From: an uncultured Treponema sp. | Lineage (GTDB): Bacteria > Spirochaetota > Spirochaetia > Treponematales > Treponemataceae | Length of the DNA stretch: 9,060 bases | NCBI GenBank assembly: GCA_937894335.1 | Contig: CALCRU010000073.1 | Span: forward strand, 1 to 9,060 | Direction: 5' to 3' | In this document: positions 1 to 5,930 of the stretch, in pieces | Position numbering within the stretch: the stretch's first letter is position 1 | Layout: the number at the start of each line of letters is the position of its first letter | Position numbers and translations under genes: made by a program | Notes under the pieces: generated by a model | Database searches by the model: none | Seen by the model: only the letters and a program-made list of their open reading frames with translations | What the model was told of the DNA's origin: nothing

Positions 1-1
1 G

Positions 2-67
2 CTCCTACGATGGAATTTTATCATATCTCATTATATTGTGCAAACAGAGCCTATATTTTTCATATAA
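2..67 (+). CDS. Possible C-terminal tail of an upstream gene (partial)
   Basis: Frame 2 is open from the left edge and ends at a TAA at 65-67. That stop shares its last base with the ATG at 67 (TAATG), a classic translational coupling junction. The visible tail is about 21 residues, hydrophobic and aromatic-rich, ending in EPIFFI. It is too short to identify. A membrane component of an exporter would fit a TolC neighbour, but that is inference. The other two forward frames are also open across this stretch (frame 3 stops at 72-74), so the choice of frame 2 rests only on the neat overlap. Confidence 0.3.
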   Translation, partial: LLRWNFIISHYIVQTEPIFFI

Positions 68-1476
68 TGAATAAAAAAATATCTAAACACGCAGTTATAT
101 GCCTTTATTTTCTTTTATGTCTGCAAAACAGCATTTTAGTCTCTGAGACTGGTAATAAAGCTATTGATTTTTTATTCTATGCAGCAGATGCGTCCAATAA
201 AGATATAAAATCAGCGTTCATAGACATGCAAAATGCGGAGCAAAACTTGGACGCTTACGCACTTAATTATCCAATGATTTTAAGCTTTACAAATCAAAAC
301 ATATTCACCAATATGCAAAGCGATTCCGTATATGCACCTCTAGAAGCATCGGCATCCTTTTCTATTAGCCAACCGCTTCCAAAAGAATTAAATATATCAC
401 TTACAGGAAAAATATCCATAGATAAACAAGACACATCTCTTAATTATGCAGACAGTGTACTTCTTTCTCTTGAGCTACAAAAATACTTGGTATTCTTCCC
501 TAGAGAACTCAGAATAATTTCACCATTAAAAACAACACTTCAGAATAACCTGCAAAGTTCATTACTGCAATTAGCAACCATAAGAGAAAATACAAGGCTT
601 CAACTTTTAAATTTATATGTAAATATAAGACAACTATCTCGAACAATAGAGGCAATGAATCTATCACTTGAGGTTGAACAAAAAAAATTAAAATATCTAA
701 ACGACGAATATCTACGCGGAACAGTTTCATTAAGTGAAGTCTTTGCTGCAGAAGACAGCCTTTATACAGCTGAAAATTCGTTAAACAACTACAAGAATTC
801 CCTTGCAGTTGTTCTAACCGATTTAGAAACATTGCTGAACAGAACTCTTACGGAAGATGAGATAAATATTTTGTGTGATACATCAGAACCTCTTCCCGAG
901 CAAATCCAATGGGAACTAAAAGCAGATTCAGAATTATACCTTTTATCACTGCAAAAAGAAAACCTCATCTTAAATTTATATGAAAACAGAATCAAAACAG
1001 CTCCCTCAATATCAATTTCAGCATCGGTAGAAGGTCTAGCCACGCCTTATACTATTGACAGCCCTTTCTCTTTTTTTAGAATACGGGATGATATTCTATG
1101 GTCACTAAACATTGGCATATCTTTCTCCCCAATGTTATGGAGTATAAACAAATCTCAAGAAACGAAATTTAGGGTATCAAATGAATTTATTATATTTCAA
1201 ACGGAGGCAAGAAAGAATGCCTTAAACAGAGCTTTAGAATACTACCAAAGAAACATACTACAATTGCAAACAGAAGCGGAAAGTCTTTGCCAAGCATATA
1301 CAAGGAGATTTCAATTTTATCAATCTGTTCTTGAATTGAAACAAAGCGGAATGTGCTCTGAACTTGATGCTCTAAAAGCAGAATCGACCGTAAAGACATC
1401 AGAAACCAATTTAAACAACATACAAGATGCTATTTGGTACGCACAACAAATCAAATCTACCATACATCTTGATTAG
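67..1476 (+). CDS. TolC-family outer membrane efflux protein
   Basis: Predicted outer membrane channel of the TolC/OEP family, which forms trimeric exit ducts for type I secretion or tripartite efflux. From the ATG at 67 the protein has 469 residues, normal for the family. It opens with a signal-peptide-like stretch (basic MNKKISKHA, then a hydrophobic core of about 16 residues). Two long heptad-like helical regions follow, typical of the OEP periplasmic barrel: one around LYVNIRQLSRTIEAMNLSLE to the QNxL-like LETLLNRTL, and a second near the C-terminus (ALEYYQRNILQLQTEAESL). The frame is open upstream and another ATG lies at 10, but the start at 67 gives a clean signal peptide and overlaps a possible upstream stop. 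No good Shine-Dalgarno precedes either ATG, consistent with coupling. Rows I counted by hand run about 25-38% G+C, clearly below the next gene. Its partner pump is not in view, so the substrate is unknown. Confidence 0.85.
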   Translation: MNKKISKHAVICLYFLLCLQNSILVSETGNKAIDFLFYAADASNKDIKSAFIDMQNAEQNLDAYALNYPMILSFTNQNIFTNMQSDSVYAPLEASASFSISQPLPKELNISLTGKISIDKQDTSLNYADSVLLSLELQKYLVFFPRELRIISPLKTTLQNNLQSSLLQLATIRENTRLQLLNLYVNIRQLSRTIEAMNLSLEVEQKKLKYLNDEYLRGTVSLSEVFAAEDSLYTAENSLNNYKNSLAVVLTDLETLLNRTLTEDEINILCDTSEPLPEQIQWELKADSELYLLSLQKENLILNLYENRIKTAPSISISASVEGLATPYTIDSPFSFFRIRDDILWSLNIGISFSPMLWSINKSQETKFRVSNEFIIFQTEARKNALNRALEYYQRNILQLQTEAESLCQAYTRRFQFYQSVLELKQSGMCSELDALKAESTVKTSETNLNNIQDAIWYAQQIKSTIHLD

Positions 1477-1504
1477 AGTTTTATCAAATAGAAATAAATT
1501 CTGC

Positions 1505-1533
1505 TTGAAAAAATCGCTGAATAGTACTATCAT
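1505..1533 (+). promoter_or_regulatory. Sigma70-like promoter for the acyl-CoA synthetase
   Basis: TTGAAA at 1505-1510 and TATCAT at 1528-1533 are separated by exactly 17 bases, placing the expected start near 1540 and leaving a leader of about 65 nt. It sits in the 129-bp gap after the tolC stop, so the synthetase is probably transcribed independently. No operator-like dyad was seen. Confidence 0.55.
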
Positions 1534-1583
1534 ATTTGCAACAATTTAAAATACGCACTACTCAAATAGAAGAGAGCCAGTTT

Positions 1584-1596
1584 AGGAAGTGAGGAG
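1584..1596 (+). promoter_or_regulatory. Ribosome binding site of the acyl-CoA synthetase
   Basis: AGGAAGTGAGGAG is purine-rich, and its GAGGAG ends 9 bases before the ATG at 1606. It fixes the start codon of the synthetase. Confidence 0.7.
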
Positions 1597-1605
1597 TTCC
1601 GTAAG

Positions 1606-3282
1606 ATGAATTTTCTAAATGACTATGTTGAAAATTTTGACAAATGCACAACCTATGAGGAAATGCGCAAATACTATAAAATCAAGTGTCCCGAAAACTT
1701 TAACTATGCCTACGATATCATAGACCGCTATGCAAAGGAAGAGCCTACTAAGCGCGCAATAGTATGGTGCGACGACAACGGAGAAGAAAAAATCTTTACA
1801 TTTAAAGACATTTCAGATTACACGCAAAAGACTGCAAACTTTCTTGTTTCTCAGGGAATTAAAAAGGGCGATACCGTAATGCTAGTTTTGCGCCGCCGCT
1901 ACGAATTCTGGTTCTTTATTTACGCCTTGAACAGGATTGGTGCCATTGCAATTCCGGCCACCTATCTTCTTCTTCAGGCTGACTACGAATACCGCAACAA
2001 GGCCGCCGATGTAAAGATGATTGTTACCTTTGACGATGACCGCGTTTACAGGAACATAGAAGGCGCCCTGCCCTCATCACCTTCTGTAAAAAAACTTGTT
2101 ACCGTTGGAAAGGAAAGGGAAGGATGGATTAACTTTCATAACGAAATAGAAAAGTTTCCCGCAAGTTTTCCCCGTCCCCAAGGAGAAGCTGCAACCCACA
2201 ACACTGACCCAATGCTCATCTACTTTACTTCGGGAACTTCTGGCTACCCCAAGATGGCCCTGCACGACTTTACATATCCTCTGGGACACATTACAACAGG
2301 TAAGCTCTGGCACGGTGTTGTAGACAACGGACTTCACCTTACTCTTGCAGAAACCGGTTGGGCAAAGGCTGGCTGGGGAAAAATCTACGGACAGTGGATT
2401 GCAGGTACGGCTCAGTTCATTTACGACTTTGATACATTCCGCGCAACATACATTCTGCAGATGATTGAAAAGTACAACATTACCACATTCTGTGCACCGC
2501 CCACAGTGTACCGATATCTTATCCGTCAGGATCTGTCAAAATTTAATCTGTCTTCTTTGGTAAAATGTACCACGGCAGGAGAACCTCTTAACGGAGAAGT
2601 ATACCGCAAGTGGCTTGAAAAAACGGGACACAAAATTTACGAGGGATTCGGTCAGTCAGAATCTTCCGTCATAATAGGAAACTTCCCTGGCATGGAACCG
2701 CGCCCTGGCTCTATGGGAAAGCCCGCTCCTGGTTACGATGTAGAAATAATCCGCCCGGATGGAACAAGATGCGCTCCTAACGAAAACGGAGAAGTGATAA
2801 TCCATGTAGAAAACGGAAAGCCCTTTGGACTTCTTGCTGGCTACTATAAAAATCCTGAGGAAACCGCAAAGGCATTTGAAGGCGGCATTTACCGAACAAA
2901 AGACATTGCCTACTACGATGATGACGGCTACCTTTGGTTTGTTGGCCGTAACGATGATGTCATAAAGACAGCAGGATACCGTGTAAGCCCCTTTGAAGTA
3001 GAAAGCATTCTGCAACAGCACCCAGCAGTTTTGGAATGTGCAGTAACAGGAATCCCCGACAAGAGGCGAGGAAACATTGTAAAGGCTACAATCGTACTTA
3101 CTCAGGGATACGAAGCAACCACAGAACTGGAGCATGACATTCAGGATTATGTGCAGAAAAACACAGCTTCCTACAAGAGGCCTAAGGTTATAGAGTTTGT
3201 AAAGGAACTTCCAAAGACAACCAGTGGCAAGATAAAGCGAAACACAATCCGCGACGAGGATGCAAAAAAGGTCAACGCTTAA
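1606..3282 (+). CDS. AMP-forming acyl-CoA synthetase (medium-chain/MACS-like)
   Basis: Member of the ANL adenylating family that activates a carboxylic acid with ATP to an acyl-AMP and transfers it to CoA; predicted cytoplasmic. Its 558 residues match the family. Visible motifs are the P-loop TSGTSGYPK (208-216), the A5 motif YEGFGQSE (345-352), D433 in the RTKD segment, the hinge region GRNDDVIK (447-454) and the catalytic lysine K542 in the C-terminal SGK. The TSGTSGYPKMALHDF form, together with ETGWAKAGWGKIYGQW, resembles medium-chain (ACSM-like) synthetases more than acetyl-CoA synthetase, which is longer. The acid substrate cannot be read from the sequence; fatty, branched-chain or aromatic acids are all possible. 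The gene has its own promoter and strong ribosome binding site, is not in an operon with the TolC gene, and converges on copA. Its codon use is less AT-rich than the gene before it. Confidence 0.9.
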   Translation: MNFLNDYVENFDKCTTYEEMRKYYKIKCPENFNYAYDIIDRYAKEEPTKRAIVWCDDNGEEKIFTFKDISDYTQKTANFLVSQGIKKGDTVMLVLRRRYEFWFFIYALNRIGAIAIPATYLLLQADYEYRNKAADVKMIVTFDDDRVYRNIEGALPSSPSVKKLVTVGKEREGWINFHNEIEKFPASFPRPQGEAATHNTDPMLIYFTSGTSGYPKMALHDFTYPLGHITTGKLWHGVVDNGLHLTLAETGWAKAGWGKIYGQWIAGTAQFIYDFDTFRATYILQMIEKYNITTFCAPPTVYRYLIRQDLSKFNLSSLVKCTTAGEPLNGEVYRKWLEKTGHKIYEGFGQSESSVIIGNFPGMEPRPGSMGKPAPGYDVEIIRPDGTRCAPNENGEVIIHVENGKPFGLLAGYYKNPEETAKAFEGGIYRTKDIAYYDDDGYLWFVGRNDDVIKTAGYRVSPFEVESILQQHPAVLECAVTGIPDKRRGNIVKATIVLTQGYEATTELEHDIQDYVQKNTASYKRPKVIEFVKELPKTTSGKIKRNTIRDEDAKKVNA

Positions 3283-3297
3283 GTTACTAAGATCTTA

Positions 3298-3336
3298 CCT
3301 ACCGCTTAACAGCATAAACTGCCATTAGGCGGTAGG
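3298..3336 (+). terminator. Hairpin between convergent genes, putative terminator
   Basis: CCTACCGCTTAA (3298-3309) pairs with TTAGGCGGTAGG (3325-3336): 12 pairs including one G-U, with a 15-nt loop. It lies between the synthetase stop (3282) and the copA stop (3344). No U-tract follows on either strand, so it is not a textbook intrinsic terminator. On the minus strand the G-U position becomes an A-C mismatch, so it folds better in the plus-strand transcript. Confidence 0.45.
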
Positions 3337-3343
3337 CATAAAA

Positions 3344-3562
3344 TCAGCCTAGGAATTTGTAACCGGCTTTTTCTATAGCTTTTGCAATGTCGCTGTCCTT
3401 TACGGGCTTAAATGTAGTAACGGTAACTTGACCCTTTTCGTGACTGGCAACTGCTTCAGAAACACCCTTTATTTTTTCAATAGCTTCCTTAACATGAGAT
3501 TCGCAGTGGCCGCACATCATTCCTTCAACCTTGTAGGTTTTTGTAACATTTTCTTCCGACAT
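3344..3562 (-). CDS. Predicted internal CopZ-like copper chaperone (in-frame within copA)
   Basis: An ATG at 3562-3560 lies in the copA frame as codon 764 and would yield a 72-residue protein. It is a complete HMA fold: VEGMMCGHC metal loop, helix SHVKEAIEKIKGV, central strand region, and closing KAIEKAGYKFLG. This is the length and shape of free CopZ chaperones that carry Cu(I) to CopA. AAGGAG at 3574-3569 ends six bases before the ATG, a better initiation site than that of copA itself. Free production is inference. The sequence shows the site and the open frame; it could also be a remnant of a separate copZ fused to copA by loss of the copA stop codon. Confidence 0.5.
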   Translation of the reverse strand: MSEENVTKTYKVEGMMCGHCESHVKEAIEKIKGVSEAVASHEKGQVTVTTFKPVKDSDIAKAIEKAGYKFLG

Positions 3563-5851
3563 AGTTTTCTCCTTGATGATTTTTTTGTCGTGCCTTGAAT
3601 TGTATATATCTACTAGGTTCAGGCGCAGGGCATTGGTAACCACAAAGAAACTTGAAAGGCTCATTGCAAGAGCACAAAGCATTGGGTTAATCGTAATGCC
3701 AAATGCATTATACCACAGTCCAGCAGCAATGGGAATAAGTATTACATTATAAAAGAAGGCCCAGAAAAGATTCTGCTTTATGTTGCGAAGGGTTGAACGG
3801 CTAAGCCTGATTGAAGCACTTACATCAGTAAGGCGGCTGTTCATAAGCACAATGTCTGCCGCATCTAGGGCAACATCTGTTCCCGAACCGATTGCAATAC
3901 CCACATTTGCACGGGTAAGTGCCGGTGCATCGTTTATGCCGTCGCCAACCATAATTACAAAGCCTTTTTTCATTAAGTCGCAAACAACTTTTTCTTTGCC
4001 GTCAGGAAGAACTTCTGCAACTACAGAATCAACTCCGGCCTGTTTTGCAACTGCACTGGCGGTACGCTGATTGTCTCCCGTAAGAAGCACAACAGAAAGT
4101 CCCATGTTCTGCATTTCCTTTATGGCGCGAACCGAATCTTCTTTTATAGTGTCGCAAACTGCAATCACGCCTAAAAGAGTACCGTCTTTACAGAAGGCAA
4201 GAGGAGTCTTTCCCTGCTCAGAAAGTTCCTCAACCTTTTTAAGCATATCATCCGCAAAGAGAATTTTTTCTTGCTCCTGCATAAAGTGAATGCTTCCGCC
4301 TTTAACAGAAGAACCGCCTACATTTGCATAAACTCCGCTTCCAACCAGAGCCGCAAAATCTGTAACCGGACGAGGGGCAAGGTTTTTAGAAAGGGCATAT
4401 TCCACCACAGCCTTTGCAAGAGGATGCTCGCTGTTTTTTTCTACATCAAGGGCATACTGTAAAAGTTCAGACTCTGGCACACCTTCGCAGGAAATTACAT
4501 CAGTTACAGAAGGGCTTCCCTTTGTTACGGTTCCAGTTTTATCTAAAGCCACAATGCTTGCCTTACCTGTCTGCTCAAGGGCGGTGGCAGTTTTAAATAG
4601 GATTCCGTTTTTTGCACCCACTCCGTTACCAACCATGATTGCCACGGGAGTTGCAAGTCCCAAGGCACAGGGGCAGCTTACCACAAGAACAGCAATGGCC
4701 CTAGAAAGTGCAAAGCCTATTCCGCTTCCGGTAATAAGCCAGATTACGGCGGTAACAAGTGCAATGCCCATTACTGCAGGAACAAAAAATCCGCTTACAG
4801 TATCTGCAATTTTTGCAATGGGAGCTTTTGTTGTTGCGGCATCGCTTACCATTTTAATTATCTGCGAAAGGGTTGTGTCTTCCCCCACCCTTAATGCCCT
4901 ACACTTTAACATGCCCGAAACATTCAGTGTAGCTCCACTTACGGAACTTCCTTCCTGTTTATCTTGGGGAATGCTTTCGCCGGTAAGGGCACTTTCGTTT
5001 ACAGCAGAAGAACCTTCAAGAACAATTCCGTCTACGGGAACAGTTTCTCCTGGTCGCACAATAAAAATATCTCCTGCACAAACTTCTTCGAGAGGAACAA
5101 GGACTTCTTTTCCGTCACGCAAAAGACATGCGGTTTTGGGAGCAAGGCTCATTAGGCTTTTAAGGGCATTTGTAGTTCTTCCCTTTGAAAGGGATTCAAG
5201 CAGTTTGCCCACAGTAATTAGGGTAACAATCATTGCAGCACCTTCAAAGTAAAGGCTGTCCATGTATTCTGCCGCAAGAGAAGAGCCACCCTTAACCTGA
5301 GCGTCGGTCATAAGAAAGACATTTACGCAACTGTATGCAAAGGAAACGCCAGACCCCAAAGCCACAAGAGTATCCATGTTTGGAGAAAGATGAAGAAGTG
5401 CCCTGAATCCGCTTACAAAAAATTTTTGGTTTATGACAAGAACAATTACGCAAAGCAAAAGCTGAACTAGAGCCATTGCAACATGATTGTCATTAAAAAA
5501 AGAAGGAAGTGGAAAGCCCCACATCATGTGGCCCATGCTTACATACATGAGGGCAAGAAGAAAGACTAGGGAAGAGATCAGCCTTTTTACTAGCAGGGGA
5601 GAATTTTTATCTTCAAGAAGTTTTGCACTGTCAGTTTTTTCTGATGATTTTTTCTGAACAGGGGAAGCACCGTATCCGGCTTTTTCTACAGCGGCAATTA
5701 TAGACTGGGAAGAAGCGCTTCCTTCTACTCCCATGGAATTTGTTAGAAGACTTACCGCACAGGAAGTAACTCCTGGAACTTTAGACACTGCCTTTTCTAC
5801 CCGCGCTTGACACGCCGCACAAGTCATTCCCGTAACTTCAAACTGCTCCAT
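3344..5851 (-). CDS. copA: Cu(I)-exporting P1B-type ATPase with N- and C-terminal HMA domains
   Basis: Inner membrane pump that couples ATP hydrolysis to export of Cu(I). The 835 residues contain, in order: an N-terminal HMA domain with MTCAAC (9-14); membrane helices from about residue 88; the actuator TGE (290-292); the transmembrane CPC (393-395); the phosphorylated D437 in DKTGT; the nucleotide-binding SEHP (474-477); GDGINDAP (636-643); YN (701-702); and MSLSS (730-734). CPC together with YN and MxxSS is the Cu(I) (P1B-1) signature, which argues against Zn/Cd or Ag-only pumps. The ATPase core ends near residue 747. A short basic linker follows, then a second HMA domain with MMCGHC (778-783). 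That second domain carries its own start signals (see the 3344-3562 entry). The start at 5851 is supported by GAGG five bases upstream. No copper regulator gene is adjacent. Confidence 0.95.
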   Translation of the reverse strand: MEQFEVTGMTCAACQARVEKAVSKVPGVTSCAVSLLTNSMGVEGSASSQSIIAAVEKAGYGASPVQKKSSEKTDSAKLLEDKNSPLLVKRLISSLVFLLALMYVSMGHMMWGFPLPSFFNDNHVAMALVQLLLCVIVLVINQKFFVSGFRALLHLSPNMDTLVALGSGVSFAYSCVNVFLMTDAQVKGGSSLAAEYMDSLYFEGAAMIVTLITVGKLLESLSKGRTTNALKSLMSLAPKTACLLRDGKEVLVPLEEVCAGDIFIVRPGETVPVDGIVLEGSSAVNESALTGESIPQDKQEGSSVSGATLNVSGMLKCRALRVGEDTTLSQIIKMVSDAATTKAPIAKIADTVSGFFVPAVMGIALVTAVIWLITGSGIGFALSRAIAVLVVSCPCALGLATPVAIMVGNGVGAKNGILFKTATALEQTGKASIVALDKTGTVTKGSPSVTDVISCEGVPESELLQYALDVEKNSEHPLAKAVVEYALSKNLAPRPVTDFAALVGSGVYANVGGSSVKGGSIHFMQEQEKILFADDMLKKVEELSEQGKTPLAFCKDGTLLGVIAVCDTIKEDSVRAIKEMQNMGLSVVLLTGDNQRTASAVAKQAGVDSVVAEVLPDGKEKVVCDLMKKGFVIMVGDGINDAPALTRANVGIAIGSGTDVALDAADIVLMNSRLTDVSASIRLSRSTLRNIKQNLFWAFFYNVILIPIAAGLWYNAFGITINPMLCALAMSLSSFFVVTNALRLNLVDIYNSRHDKKIIKEKTMSEENVTKTYKVEGMMCGHCESHVKEAIEKIKGVSEAVASHEKGQVTVTTFKPVKDSDIAKAIEKAGYKFLG
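3569..3574 (-). promoter_or_regulatory. Internal Shine-Dalgarno within copA
   Basis: AAGGAG on the minus strand, six bases before an in-frame ATG (3562) inside copA. It falls in the linker codons AAG GAG (residues K760-E761), not in a conserved domain, so protein constraint does not obviously explain it. Confidence 0.55.
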
Positions 5852-5856
5852 GTTAA

Positions 5857-5860
5857 CCTC
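5857..5860 (-). promoter_or_regulatory. copA ribosome binding site
   Basis: GAGG lies five bases before the copA ATG at 5851, within AGAGGTTAAC. It is modest in strength, and weaker than the internal site at 3569-3574. Confidence 0.5.
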
Positions 5861-5871
5861 TGCTAACTTAT

Positions 5872-5900
5872 ATAATACAGTTTAGCGCATACTTTAGCAA
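5872..5900 (-). promoter_or_regulatory. copA promoter, sigma70-like
   Basis: On the minus strand TTGCTA (5900-5895) and TATTAT (5877-5872) are separated by 17 bases, all within the 79-bp gap upstream of copA. The spacing is standard. The longer 19-bp spacer seen at CueR-type copper promoters is absent. Confidence 0.55.
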
Positions 5901-5910
5901 GAGTGACTCT
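5900..5910. promoter_or_regulatory. Candidate operator at the copA -35 region
   Basis: AGAGTGACTCT is a perfect odd-length palindrome abutting the copA -35 box. Its TGACTC (5904-5909) recurs at 5927-5932, 23 bases away, close to two helical turns. A short ACAGTTGT (5913-5920) lies between them. Its half-sites are short, so chance is a real alternative. Confidence 0.25.
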
Positions 5911-5930
5911 AAACAGTTGTTTTTGTTGAC

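Noticed and set aside
10..12. ATG at 10 as the start of the TolC-family protein
   Set aside because: It would put 19 residues ahead of an otherwise normal signal peptide and also lacks a ribosome binding site; the ATG at 67 is preferred.
2656..3135. 159-codon open frame on the minus strand within the acyl-CoA synthetase
   Set aside because: It is antisense to a motif-complete gene, Cys/Ser/Tyr-rich, without a ribosome binding site pattern or recognisable fold.
4554..5252. 232-codon open frame on the plus strand, antisense to copA
   Set aside because: It lies wholly inside strongly conserved copA coding sequence (TGE to CPC region), shows no domain, and its Ser/Thr/Pro/Ala/Arg-rich composition is what a mirror frame of a conserved gene gives.
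5913..5920. CopY-type copper operator
   Set aside because: ACAGTTGT matches only the inner ACA-N2-TGT core; the flanking consensus bases are missing and no CopY or CsoR gene is nearby, so it is not called as a cop box.
5852..5930. Operon linking the HD-GYP gene and copA
   Set aside because: Although both are on the same strand, the 79-bp gap contains a well-spaced promoter directly before copA, and there is no functional reason to join them.
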